From Planctomycetales bacterium (lineage in GTDB: Bacteria > Planctomycetota > Planctomycetia > Isosphaerales > Isosphaeraceae): a stretch of 50,570 bases of DNA. Position numbers and translations under genes: made by a program. The notes below the pieces were generated by a model, which ran no database searches, was not told the origin of the DNA, and saw only the letters and a program-made list of their open reading frames with translations. Location: assembly GCA_027452145.1 (NCBI GenBank), contig DAIDHB010000213.1:1-50570 (forward strand), given 5' to 3'. How positions within the stretch are numbered: the first letter of the stretch is position 1; each line of letters begins with the position of its first letter. Below are positions 31,450 to 40,225 of the stretch, piece by piece.

Positions 31450-33846
31450 TTACTTCGGCAGCTTCGCCTGGATGGCCTTGATCGCAGCCAGATGCGTCCG
31501 GTCGTCGTGGTACTTCTTCAGGCTCGCCTCGTACGAGGCCGTGTTCTTGGTGCAGACGAGGGTCTGGGGCGAGCCGCGCCGCTCGGTCACGTGGATCAGG
31601 TCGATCTTGTTGGAGTCGATCTGGGAGTGCAGATGCCTGCGGAGCTCCTTCCTTACGGGGAAGCGATGCACGGATTCGCGCGGGTCCTCGAGGAATCGTT
31701 TCAGCTCGCCGCAGAGCGAGCACGCGCAGGTGATCGGGGCCGCCCGGCGGAAGTCGGTCGGTTTCGCGGGCTCGCGGGCGGTGAGTGCCTCGAGCTGAAC
31801 ACGGACCGCGTCGAGCCAGCCGTTCAGGGCCGCCGATCGCTTCTTCACGTTCGTCACGAGCCAGGGCTGGAGGCCGGCGATGGCCGGGATCTGCACGTCC
31901 GTCAGCGGGTACTTCGCCGGCATGGCCAGGATGTGGGCGATGAGGCGCGACATCAGCTCGGATTGCCCGGCGGCGATCAGCGAGCGGGCCAGGCCGGACA
32001 GGACTTCCACTCGGTCGATGGGCCGGTAACGCCAGTCGATCGGGGCCGAGGACCGGTCGATCGCCTCGAGGGCCGACACGAGTCCTGATGCGAGGGTCGC
32101 ACAGAGCTCGGTCCATCCGTCCTTCTTCCGAGGTCTGGACGTGCCGATCGATTCCAGCAACGCGACATTCCGCTCGATCGTCGCGGGGGTCGTCGCCTTG
32201 ATCATCGACGCGAGCTGCGGCCGGAAGGCCGACCAGCCATATTTCCGGCCGAGCTCGGCGATCGCGCCGCCGGGCCTCGCGGACGCATCCCTGGTCAAGG
32301 CGCCTCCCAGGAAGTCCCCGATCAATCCGACGTCGTCGAGCGCGATCAGCGCCTCGATCAGCCCGCCGGTCCAATGATCCTCGACACCGGGCCTGGCGCT
32401 GGCGAACGCGTTGGCGGGCCATTTCTTGATGATCGCGGCGGCGAGCTCGCGCGACTGCGCCTCGAGGGCGCCGGCCTCCGCCCCGCTGGCGTTCTTCCAT
32501 CGCGCCACCATCCGGATCAGCTCGGGGACGACGGCTCGGCTGTCGCGGTCGCAGATGACCTGGAAATGCCGCCGCTCGGGCCAGACAAAGATCGCGGCAT
32601 GGCGATACCAATGGTCCAGCGTCATCCCGGCGTTGCCGGTGTAGCCTTCGAAGTCCACCTCGGGATCGCCCCGGCGGATCGCCTCGGGATCGAGGATCTC
32701 ATCCTCCTCGATCACCATCTCACCGATGGGAAGGCGGTTGCCCTCGGGGTCGCTCCAGTGGTCCGCGGTGAGGCTGGTCTCGTAGATCTCCCCCATCTCG
32801 TACTCGCTGGAGTCGGCCCCATGGACCTCGCCGTACTCGTTGGGACGGCGGCCGTACCCGTATCGTCCGCGCCACCCTCCCCCGGCGTACTCCGCGGAGC
32901 CCGATTCGTGCAGAGTTAATAGCGCCAGGTAGGCCTGGCATTCCGCCCGGCGTGCCGCCTCGGCGAGGACGCGGGCCTTCGCGCGGTCCGTCCCCTTGAG
33001 CGCGTCCCAGCTCAGCCCGTGCTGCGTGTACTGATGGTCCAGGGCGATGCCCAGCTTCTCGGCCGATCCGTCCTCATCCGCCCAGTTCCGCAACAGGCGA
33101 GCGATGCTGTCGACATGCTGCGAGTCTCGCGGCGCCGAACGGGACTTCTTCGACTTCGCCAGCGTGAGGTTGTACACCAGGCAGAGGCGATATCCCTTCT
33201 CGAGCGGCCGGACCTCGTGCTCGCAATCCGCATAGAAGGCGGCGTACTGGATGTGGAACACGTCCCCGGCCGGTCCGCCGAAGTCGATCGTCCGTTCCTG
33301 CCCCTCGTGGCGCACGATCAGCTCGCCCCCTTCGAAGGACGAGGGTAGGACCACGACGAGCGTCGCCACCATCCGGCGCAGCTTCTCGCCGTCCTGGTGA
33401 GGTAGGAAGAAGCTCCCCGCGTCGTACAGCAGCAGGTCGTAAAGGTGGCTCTCCATCTCCTGGCCTTCCAGGCCAAGTTCTTGCTGGACCTTGCCCACGA
33501 TCTCCTTGATGACCCGATCCCAATCGGGGTTCTTGAGGGCGAAGTGGTCGGTCTCCAGTCGCCAGACGCGCCGGACCTTCGTGTCGACCAGGGTCTCCTC
33601 GCCCTTGCCGTAAGGGGCCTGATGGCAATGCTTGATCAGTTCCTTCGCCGCGCGAGGAGTCAGGGGCAGCCCGATCGGTCCCAGGCCATCGACCTCCAGC
33701 CCGGGCAGGATGGCGGGCACTCGGCCGGCGACGCAGAACGTACCAGGCCGATCGATCCGGCTCAGGGCCCGCTTGAGATGCTCCAGGTTCGCGGATGGCC
33801 CGCCAATTCCTTCGCCCGATGGATTGCCCGCCTTCGGCTTGACCAC
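31450..33846 (-). CDS. Large 2-oxoglutarate/Fe(II) oxygenase (prolyl-hydroxylase-like domain plus long unknown C-terminal region)
   Basis: About 798 residues. The N-terminal 230 residues form a prolyl-4-hydroxylase-like double-stranded beta-helix: H150 and D152 in LPHQDGEK, then SSFEGGELIVRHEGQ, then H210 in CEHEVRPLEKGYR with R220 for 2-oxoglutarate. The remaining 560 residues are helical, with no family I recognise. Near the C-terminus a CACSLCGEL motif could bind metal. A distal HFALKNPDW/SHLYDLLLYDAGSF region fits the family entry to the fold. The target (protein, nucleic acid or small molecule) is unknown. The start is uncertain: GTG 33846 follows GAGAG, while another GTG at 33939 would begin 7 bases after the S1-protein stop. 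It follows the S1 gene in the same direction. Confidence 0.75.
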   Translation of the reverse strand: MVKPKAGNPSGEGIGGPSANLEHLKRALSRIDRPGTFCVAGRVPAILPGLEVDGLGPIGLPLTPRAAKELIKHCHQAPYGKGEETLVDTKVRRVWRLETDHFALKNPDWDRVIKEIVGKVQQELGLEGQEMESHLYDLLLYDAGSFFLPHQDGEKLRRMVATLVVVLPSSFEGGELIVRHEGQERTIDFGGPAGDVFHIQYAAFYADCEHEVRPLEKGYRLCLVYNLTLAKSKKSRSAPRDSQHVDSIARLLRNWADEDGSAEKLGIALDHQYTQHGLSWDALKGTDRAKARVLAEAARRAECQAYLALLTLHESGSAEYAGGGWRGRYGYGRRPNEYGEVHGADSSEYEMGEIYETSLTADHWSDPEGNRLPIGEMVIEEDEILDPEAIRRGDPEVDFEGYTGNAGMTLDHWYRHAAIFVWPERRHFQVICDRDSRAVVPELIRMVARWKNASGAEAGALEAQSRELAAAIIKKWPANAFASARPGVEDHWTGGLIEALIALDDVGLIGDFLGGALTRDASARPGGAIAELGRKYGWSAFRPQLASMIKATTPATIERNVALLESIGTSRPRKKDGWTELCATLASGLVSALEAIDRSSAPIDWRYRPIDRVEVLSGLARSLIAAGQSELMSRLIAHILAMPAKYPLTDVQIPAIAGLQPWLVTNVKKRSAALNGWLDAVRVQLEALTAREPAKPTDFRRAAPITCACSLCGELKRFLEDPRESVHRFPVRKELRRHLHSQIDSNKIDLIHVTERRGSPQTLVCTKNTASYEASLKKYHDDRTHLAAIKAIQAKLPK

Positions 33847-33946
33847 GGCGACTCTCTCGATGAGATACGGGTAGAAGCAGGGGGGGAACCTCCGGATCGT
33901 GGGACGAGTCCGCGCGATCGGGCGCGACCCATCCGGCACACGGGTT

Positions 33947-35365
33947 TCACTTGCGACGATCGCTGTCCCCCAGCCCGCCCTTCAGCGGCACCTTGCGCTC
34001 GGGCTTCGGCACGGGAGGGGTCTCGTCCTCGGGCTCGTCGGCGCCCTCGGGCTCGAGGCCGGCCTTGCGGGGGTCGGGCAGCAGCGACAGGGCGATCTTC
34101 TTCTCCTCGGCGTCGACCTTGAGGATCCGGACCTCGACCTCCTGCTCGGGCTTCACGATGTCGGCCACGCGACGCACCCGCGTCGGCGAGAGCTCCGAGA
34201 TGTGGATCAGGCCTTCCACGCCCGGCTCCAGCTCGACGAACGCGCCGAAGTCCATGATCCGCGTGACCTTGCCCTTGATCATCGTCCCGCGCAGATATTT
34301 CGCCCCCGCGCCCTCCCACGGGCTGGGCATGAGCTGCTTCAGCCCCAGGGTGAGTTTCTGCGCCGTGCGGTCGATCTTCAGCACCTTGACCGTCACCTTG
34401 TCGCCGATGCGCACCAGGTCATCCACCTTGCCGACGCGCGACCAGCTCATCTCGCCGATCGGCAAGAGGCCGTCGACGCCGCCGAGATCGACGAACGCGC
34501 CGAAATCCTTGACCGAGCGCACCGTGCCCTCGCGGGTCTGGCCCTCTTCCAGCGTCTGCCAGGTCTTCTCGCGCTGCTCGGCCCGCTCCTGCTCCAATAG
34601 CTCGCGGCGCGAGACGACGAGGTTCTTCTCGCGCTGGTTGGCCTCGGTGACGATCGCCTTGAACTTCTGGTTGACGTAGGCCGCCGCGTCCTCGACCCGC
34701 GCCAGGTCGATCTGGCTGATCGGCATGAAGCCGCGGATGCCGTCGACATCGACCTCGACGCCGCCCTTGACGGCCTTGGTCACGCGAACCTCGACCACCA
34801 CGCCGCGCCTGACGTTCTCCCAGGTGGCCTCGACCGCGGCGCCCTTGAGCCGCAGGATCTGCACGCCCTCGTCGGGGTCGAAGCGGTCGACCACGACCTC
34901 GATCGTCGCCCCGGGCGCGGGGATCTCGGCGCCCTCGAACTGCTCGATGGGCAGCACGCCCTCGCTCTTGCCGCCGAGGTCGACGAACAGCGACCGGCCC
35001 CGCACGCCGATCACCTTGCCGGTGCGCTTGCCGGGGCTGCCTTCCTGGCCGCGCTGGTTGGCCGGGTCGGGGACGCGCTCGGAGCGCGGCCGGCGCTGAT
35101 TGGAGGAATCGAAGCTTTTGGGGTCGAACCCGCTGAGCGCTGCCTCGAGCTCGGCCTCGAGGCCGGCGTCCCACTGGCGCTTGAGCGAGACCTCGCCCGC
35201 GCGGGGGTCGCCGGCCGTGCGCCCGGTCGCCTTCGCGAGCTCGGCGTCGATCTCGGCATCCGTGTCGCGCCGGGCCCGGTCGGCGGCGCGGGATACCGGC
35301 GCGGCGGGCGGATTCGCGGGGGCCGCGGGGGACTGGGGAGGAGTCTGCTCATTCGATTCGGCCAT
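33947..35365 (-). CDS. rpsA: Ribosomal protein S1-like RNA-binding protein, four S1 domains
   Basis: A 472-residue protein with S1 OB-fold repeats at about 113-174, 186-254, 274-344 and 358-428. The last two are canonical (GTVRSVKDFGAFVDLGGVDG; GKVTRIMDFGAFVELEPGVE). S1 helps the ribosome bind and unfold mRNA. E. coli S1 has six domains and four is common in other phyla. The first 110 residues are Pro/Ala/Arg-rich and probably disordered; the C-terminal 40 are acidic then basic. The start ATG 35363-35365 is internal to a longer open frame, and MAESNEQ is the sensible start. It could be the ribosomal S1 or a paralogue. The 2OG oxygenase gene follows it. Confidence 0.88.
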   Translation of the reverse strand: MAESNEQTPPQSPAAPANPPAAPVSRAADRARRDTDAEIDAELAKATGRTAGDPRAGEVSLKRQWDAGLEAELEAALSGFDPKSFDSSNQRRPRSERVPDPANQRGQEGSPGKRTGKVIGVRGRSLFVDLGGKSEGVLPIEQFEGAEIPAPGATIEVVVDRFDPDEGVQILRLKGAAVEATWENVRRGVVVEVRVTKAVKGGVEVDVDGIRGFMPISQIDLARVEDAAAYVNQKFKAIVTEANQREKNLVVSRRELLEQERAEQREKTWQTLEEGQTREGTVRSVKDFGAFVDLGGVDGLLPIGEMSWSRVGKVDDLVRIGDKVTVKVLKIDRTAQKLTLGLKQLMPSPWEGAGAKYLRGTMIKGKVTRIMDFGAFVELEPGVEGLIHISELSPTRVRRVADIVKPEQEVEVRILKVDAEEKKIALSLLPDPRKAGLEPEGADEPEDETPPVPKPERKVPLKGGLGDSDRRK

Positions 35366-35740
35366 GGCGTCGCTTCCCAACGATCGGTCGATGCGGGCGT
35401 AGATGTCGTGTCCCCCGGGGTGCCGGCGGAAACAGGAGTGCGGCACCCGGGCGGATTCGTCAACCCCCAGACTAGCGTTTCGCCCGAGATCAGCCAAGCG
35501 GCAGCCTGGCGCCATGGCCTCGCGTCGGCGTGGTGCGGTGCAGGTCGGATCCGGCCGGACCGGCCCGGAACCGGCCGGCGCGCCCAGGGTATGGCGCAGA
35601 CTCCGGCCGCCGGCGGGCGTATCATCGGGTCGAGGGCCGGGTCTTCCCTCCAGGCGAGACGAGACATCCATGCGAAGCCCCGGCCGGGCCGGATCGCCGC
35701 GGCTCACCGCCGTTCCCACCCTGATGCATCGAGGCCCGCC
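35366..35740. other. Divergent intergenic region
   Basis: These 375 bases lie between the S1 gene start and the DUF1501 gene start. Open frames cross it on the plus strand but encode no domain. It is rich in CCGG palindromes near 35550-35590. No promoter with a good consensus was seen. Confidence 0.4.
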
Positions 35741-37213
35741 GTGCTCCCACCGCACCGATACCCGCCGTCCGACTCGCCCCGGCACCCCGTCGTCTCCCGC
35801 CGGTTCGCCCTCCAGGCCGGCGCGGTCGGCCTGCTCGGCCTGGGCATGGAGCACCTCGGAGCCCTGCGAGAGGCCGACGCCTCGGGCGAGCCGGACCGCA
35901 AGGCGCCGGCCCGCTCGGTGATCTTCATCTTTCTCTCCGGCGGGCTGGGCCAGCACGACAGCTTCGACCCCAAGCCCGACGCGCCCGAGGGGATCCGGGG
36001 CGAGTTCCGCCCGATCGCCACGCGGACGCCCGGCGTCCACATCTGCGAGCACCTGCCGCTACTGGCCCGGACGAGCCACCTCTGGTCGATGGTCCGCTCG
36101 CTGACCCATGCCTCCAACGACCACTCGGCGGCCCACCACATCATGCTCACGGGGCGGTCCGACCTGCCCACGGGGTTCGACCCGACCCGGCCGCAGCCCA
36201 CGGACTGGCCCTCGATCCCGGCCGTCGCCGGGGCCGCGGTGGCGTCGAGGAATAACCTGCCGCCGGCCGTGGTCCTGCCCGAGCGTTTGGTGCACAACAC
36301 CGGACGTGTCATCCCCGGCCAGTTCGCCGGCACGATGGGGCCGCGCCGCGAACCCTGGTTCCTCGAGGCCTCGCCCTTCGACCCGGGCGCCTATGGCGCC
36401 TTCCCGGAATATGAGTTCGACCACCAGGACCGACCGCTCGGCCGGCGCCGGCAGGGGTTCCAGGTCCCCGACCTGACCTTGCCCGAGGGACTGGGCGGCG
36501 GCCGGCTTGCGGGCCGGCTGGGCCTGCTGGCCCACCTCGACGGCCGGCGCGCGGGCCTCGATCGCGCGGCCGGGGTCGGACAGTTCGACGCGCGCCGGCA
36601 GGCGGCCGTCTCGCTGCTGACCGACGCGCGCGTCCGCCGCGCGTTCGACCTGGCGGACGCGGACCCGAGGCAGCTCGACCGCTACGGCCGCAACGCGTTC
36701 GGCTGGTCGCTGCTGATGGCCCGGCGGCTGGTCGAGGCGGGGGTCGCGCTGGTGCAGGTGAACCTGGGTAACAACGAGACCTGGGACACGCACGGCAACG
36801 CCTTCCCGCACCTGAAGGATCGCCTCCTGCCGCCGATGGACCGATCGGTCTCGGCGCTGCTGGAGGACCTGCACGGCTGCGGGCTGCTCGACTCGACCCT
36901 CGTGGTGATGGCTGGCGAGTTCGGGCGTACGCCGAGGATCTCGCTCTTGCCCTCGGCGTACAAGCTGCCGGGCCGCGACCACTGGGGCCGGGTGCAGTCG
37001 GTGCTGCTGGCCGGCGGAGGCGTCGTCGGGGGCCGCGTCGTCGGGGCCTCGGACCGGATCGGCGGCCACCCGGTGAGCGACCCGCAACGACCCGAGGACC
37101 TGGCGGCGACGATCTATCACGCCCTGGGCATCCCCACGCTGGCCGCCTGGCACGACGAGCTCGATCGCCCCCATCAGGTCTACCACGGTACGCCGATCGG
37201 AGGGCTGAGCTGA
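35741..37213 (+). CDS. Tat-exported DUF1501 protein (sulfatase-like fold)
   Basis: About 490 residues. A twin-arginine signal, SRRFALQAGAVGLLGLG, is near the N-terminus. I chose GTG 35741, with GAGG upstream, because earlier in-frame sequence is not signal-like. The body matches DUF1501: SVIFIFLSGGLGQHDSFDPK, GEFRPIATRTPGVHICEHLP, SLTHASNDHSAAHHIMLTGR, WDTHGNAFPHLKDRLLP and VVMAGEFGRTP. DUF1501 proteins are very frequent in planctomycetes, usually beside a DUF1549/DUF1553 cytochrome-type partner, and their reaction is not established. No such partner is adjacent here. It ends just before a long inverted repeat. Confidence 0.88.
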   Translation: MLPPHRYPPSDSPRHPVVSRRFALQAGAVGLLGLGMEHLGALREADASGEPDRKAPARSVIFIFLSGGLGQHDSFDPKPDAPEGIRGEFRPIATRTPGVHICEHLPLLARTSHLWSMVRSLTHASNDHSAAHHIMLTGRSDLPTGFDPTRPQPTDWPSIPAVAGAAVASRNNLPPAVVLPERLVHNTGRVIPGQFAGTMGPRREPWFLEASPFDPGAYGAFPEYEFDHQDRPLGRRRQGFQVPDLTLPEGLGGGRLAGRLGLLAHLDGRRAGLDRAAGVGQFDARRQAAVSLLTDARVRRAFDLADADPRQLDRYGRNAFGWSLLMARRLVEAGVALVQVNLGNNETWDTHGNAFPHLKDRLLPPMDRSVSALLEDLHGCGLLDSTLVVMAGEFGRTPRISLLPSAYKLPGRDHWGRVQSVLLAGGGVVGGRVVGASDRIGGHPVSDPQRPEDLAATIYHALGIPTLAAWHDELDRPHQVYHGTPIGGLS

Positions 37214-37230
37214 GGGCCGGTTGCGGGAGT

Positions 37231-37309
37231 GGGAGGGCGAGGCTCCCGCCGAGCCGGGATGGCGCGTCCACATCACCCTATCCCGGCTCGCCGGGAGGCT
37301 CGCCCTCCC
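37231..37309. terminator. 30-bp inverted repeat at a convergent junction
   Basis: The arms 37231-37260 (GGGAGGGCGAGGCTCCCGCC...) and 37280-37309 (...CCGGGAGGCTCGCCCTCCC) pair at 28 of 30 positions around a 19-base loop. The element lies between the DUF1501 stop and the end of the minus-strand NTF2-like gene and could terminate both. The GGGAGGGCGAGGCTCCCGCC core is of a type seen dispersed in planctomycete genomes, so it may be a short mobile palindromic element. Confidence 0.65.
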
Positions 37310-37384
37310 GATGAGAACTCTATCGGTACAAACCCCTCGACTCGAAGCCATCCAACCCGGCCGAGAACCGCTCCCGCCGCCGGT

Positions 37385-37786
37385 TCAACCCTCGCCGCCG
37401 CCGTTCACAGTGTGCGAGTCAACATAATTGCGGAACCGGGTGATGCAGCCGTCGCGCAGGGCGAAGACCATCGCCCAGTCGGTCTCGACGACCCGGCCCG
37501 AGTCCTTGATCCGCTGCCGCTCGCGGCCGAGGACGACCACCTTGTTCCCCTTGGCCAGGTACTCCTGCGGTTCGAAGAGCTCGAACTCGGCGGCCTGGCC
37601 GAAGTCCTGGAAGAACCGCGCCACCTCCTCGCGGCCGTGATGGGTGCCGGCAAGGGGCAGTTCCGACGGCGCGGCGATCCGCCACTCGACGTCGTCGCTG
37701 AGCCGGTCGAGCACGCCCCGGATGTCGCCCCGCTCGAGGGAGGAGAACAATCCCTCGACGATCCGCACGTTCGCCTGCTCGTCCAC
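37385..37786 (-). CDS. SnoaL/NTF2-like protein
   Basis: A 133-residue protein of the NTF2-like (SnoaL) fold: NVRIVEGLFSSLERGDIRGV, LSDDVEWRIAAPSELPLAGT, HHGREEVARFFQDFGQA, VVVLGRERQRIK and the C-terminal MVFALRDGCITRFRNYVDSH. Members are small isomerases, hydrolases or binding proteins, and function cannot be told from sequence. The start is GTG 37784-37786 with GAGGGA upstream; earlier in-frame codons are Arg/Pro-rich and not domain-like. Confidence 0.85.
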   Translation of the reverse strand: MDEQANVRIVEGLFSSLERGDIRGVLDRLSDDVEWRIAAPSELPLAGTHHGREEVARFFQDFGQAAEFELFEPQEYLAKGNKVVVLGRERQRIKDSGRVVETDWAMVFALRDGCITRFRNYVDSHTVNGGGEG

Positions 37787-38094
37787 GTCCGATTCCCTCG
37801 GCCATCGGGCCGTCCAGTGACTTCGATTGGCCCCGCGGCGCGCGTGTCCTTCCGGCCGCCCGGCGCGCGAGTCGCCTCGCCCGGACGGCCCGCCCGCTCG
37901 TCTTGCGGCCCGGGGCCGTCGCAGGCCACTCGATGGACTTCCATGCAGTCCGCGCGCCAGCATCCGCCATCAAAAGTGGATTCCCGACCAACGATCGGGC
38001 AACGAGCCCCGGTCGGATCATCCCAGGGCCCGAAAAACCATCCACCCACGGGTTGTCTGGGGTATCGCGGTCGATCAGGACGTGTCGCGGTCGA
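37787..38094. other. Intergenic region ending in a 20-bp tandem duplication
   Basis: The 308 bases hold no gene. At the right end TCGCGGTCGATCAGG occurs twice (38065-38079 and 38085-38099), a 20-base-period duplication whose second copy contains the TGA stop of the minus-strand membrane-protein gene (38095-38097). Confidence 0.5.
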
Positions 38095-39147
38095 TCAGGC
38101 GGGCGTCCTCGGCTGGCCGTGCTCGCCGTGCCAGTCGCCGGCGACCTCTTGCGGGAACGGATCGGCCTCGGGCTGGTCGTCTTCCTGGCCCTCGGGCTCG
38201 ACCTGGTCCGTGGCACCGACGGCGTCCGTCGTGCCCCGCAGGGCGGCGGCCGCCTCGGGCGAGATGCGAAGCATCTTCACGACGGGGATGAACTTCGTCT
38301 CCTTCTTCTTCGTGAACCGCCGGGTCACGTTGGCGAAGCAGAGGTCGCATCCGGGGCAGTTGTGCAGCGCGATGTCGAGGAACCCGGACTCGTCGAACGG
38401 CGGCGGATTCGAGCGCAGCTCGGCGACCCGCGCAGGGTGGTCCTCGCGCAGGGCCTGGAGCATGTCCTCGGACACCGCCGCGGGCAGCGTGATCAGGTCG
38501 GTCGGCTTGTCGCACCAGTAGCCGCAGTCCTCGCAGTAGGCCCGGCTCGCGACGGCGCCGGGCACGCTCGCGGCGACCAGGGCCGCAATCAGGGCCTCGA
38601 AGCCCCAGAGGACCCAGACGAACGTCCCGGTATGGTGCTGACCCTTGATCGTGAAGCCCTGCTCGTTCCGCAGAAACAGCGACCCGATGAACCCGGCATG
38701 ACCCGTCCTCATGGCCAGCAGCTTGTCGACGACGCTCGCCGGGTCGGTGTCGAGCTTGTCGAGCATTTCCTTGCGGCGAGCCTCGGGGATCGTCGGATCC
38801 TGTGCGACCTGGACGCGGAGCTCCGAGGCGGCCGAGGTGACCATGCTGACGTAATGGCCGTAGTGGACGAAGAACACGCTGAGCAATCCGCAGGCGAACC
38901 CGACCACGGCGATGAGGGTGGGTGTGCGCATCCGCAACCGGCCGACCGCGAAGGCCATCACGCCGCCGACGAACATTCCCTGGACGCAATGCGTGACCAC
39001 CACGAACGTCGGGATCGGGCTGCGTTCCCACAGCCAGACGACCGCCGCGCCGATGACCGCGGCCGTCACGCCCAGGATGACGGTGATCAGGATCGACCGG
39101 ACGTCGAGCGACCCGGCCGGACGGTACGGCTGACCGATGGGGACCAT
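38095..39147 (-). CDS. Hypothetical membrane protein with Cys-pair motifs
   Basis: A 350-residue protein I do not recognise. It has three membrane segments in the first 110 residues (ILITVILGVTAAVIGAAVVW; VQGMFVGGVMAFAVG; LIAVVGFACGLLSVFFVHYG) and one near 180-200 (VWVLWGFEALIAALVAASV). The following soluble part has YCEDCGYWC and NCPGCDLCF, two Cys clusters that could bind zinc or an iron-sulfur centre. The last 50 residues are acidic and disordered. The start ATG 39145-39147 is well placed. It is divergent from the DUF2231 gene. The same protein may have a larger planctomycete family, but I cannot confirm this. Confidence 0.7.
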   Translation of the reverse strand: MVPIGQPYRPAGSLDVRSILITVILGVTAAVIGAAVVWLWERSPIPTFVVVTHCVQGMFVGGVMAFAVGRLRMRTPTLIAVVGFACGLLSVFFVHYGHYVSMVTSAASELRVQVAQDPTIPEARRKEMLDKLDTDPASVVDKLLAMRTGHAGFIGSLFLRNEQGFTIKGQHHTGTFVWVLWGFEALIAALVAASVPGAVASRAYCEDCGYWCDKPTDLITLPAAVSEDMLQALREDHPARVAELRSNPPPFDESGFLDIALHNCPGCDLCFANVTRRFTKKKETKFIPVVKMLRISPEAAAALRGTTDAVGATDQVEPEGQEDDQPEADPFPQEVAGDWHGEHGQPRTPA

Positions 39148-39408
39148 GGGATCACCCCGCAGTTCGCGACATAAGAGACGGGAATCCGACAGGAGGTGGC
39201 GATTCTACCAGGCAGGCGGCCGGGTCCACCAACCTCCTGCCGGAAATCCCCGGCGGCGGCACCGGCCCGGAATATGCGAGAAAGGACGAGCAGGCGGGGA
39301 CCGGAAGGCCCCGCGGAAACCGATCCGGCCGCGGCGCGAGACGCGCCGGAAGGTCGATTCCCGCCGGCGGCCGGCGACAGGATCCAGAGCTGGTCAGGAG
39401 CCGAAGAG

Positions 39409-40023
39409 ATGGACCCCATTACCGCTGCGATCGACAAGACCGAGGAGATCCTGGGACACAGCCCTCATCCCGCGATCGTCTCGCTGCCGCTGGGCGCGTT
39501 CGCCGTCAGCAATGTCTGCGATGTGCTGGGCGGCGTGACGGGCGGCGAGCGATTCGATGACGCGGCGCGGCTGAGCATGGGCATCGGCCTGGTCGGCGCC
39601 GCCGGCGCCATGCTGACCGGCATCCGCGACTACGGCTACATCCCGGCGGATCGCGAGCCGAATCACTCGGTCGCGACGACCCACGGGCTGGGCAACGCCG
39701 TGGTGGGCACGCTGTTCTTCACCAGCTATGTCCTCCGCAGCCGGGATCACGCCGCCGGCCGCCGGACCGGCTCGATGGCCCGACTGCTCGGCCTGGCGGG
39801 CGGGGCGCTCTCGCTCTACACCGCCTGGCTCGGCGGCAAGCTGGTCGAGGAATACGGCGAGGCCGTCAAGCCGGTCATGAACCAGGACCAGGGCCAGGAA
39901 GAGTCGGGCCGTCCCATCGAGGGGGACGGCCGTCATGGTCATGGCCACGGCCGCGATCGGCTGGCGCCCGCCGCTCCTCTCGGCTCCCGCCATGGCGAGG
40001 CGGCGCATTCCGACGGAGCCTGA
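39409..40023 (+). CDS. DUF2231-family membrane protein with a His-rich tail
   Basis: A 204-residue integral membrane protein. GHSPHPAIVSLPLGAFAVS near the N-terminus is the DUF2231 signature (HPxxVxxPLG), and about four helices follow. The role of the family is unknown; some members sit near redox or heavy-metal genes. The tail has HGHGHGRDR and further His residues, which could bind metal. The start ATG 39409 has CAGGAG upstream; the earlier in-frame start at 39196 would add an Arg/Pro-rich stretch unlike the family. The 261 bases before it show no other element. Confidence 0.82.
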   Translation: MDPITAAIDKTEEILGHSPHPAIVSLPLGAFAVSNVCDVLGGVTGGERFDDAARLSMGIGLVGAAGAMLTGIRDYGYIPADREPNHSVATTHGLGNAVVGTLFFTSYVLRSRDHAAGRRTGSMARLLGLAGGALSLYTAWLGGKLVEEYGEAVKPVMNQDQGQEESGRPIEGDGRHGHGHGRDRLAPAAPLGSRHGEAAHSDGA

Positions 40024-40225
40024 TCGACCGCGGGGCGAAACGGCCCAACCGAGGGGTCGCAAGGCCGGTGCCCCGCGCGCCGGCCGGCCCGCGCCCGCGC
40101 GATCGAGTCGCGGGTCGGGGAAAAAAATACGATCGTCGTGGAGTCAGGTGCGGATTCGGATGGTATAGTGGGCACCACCATGTGTCCCGTCACCCATCTC
40201 GACGCCACTCCGAGGACTTCAATCG

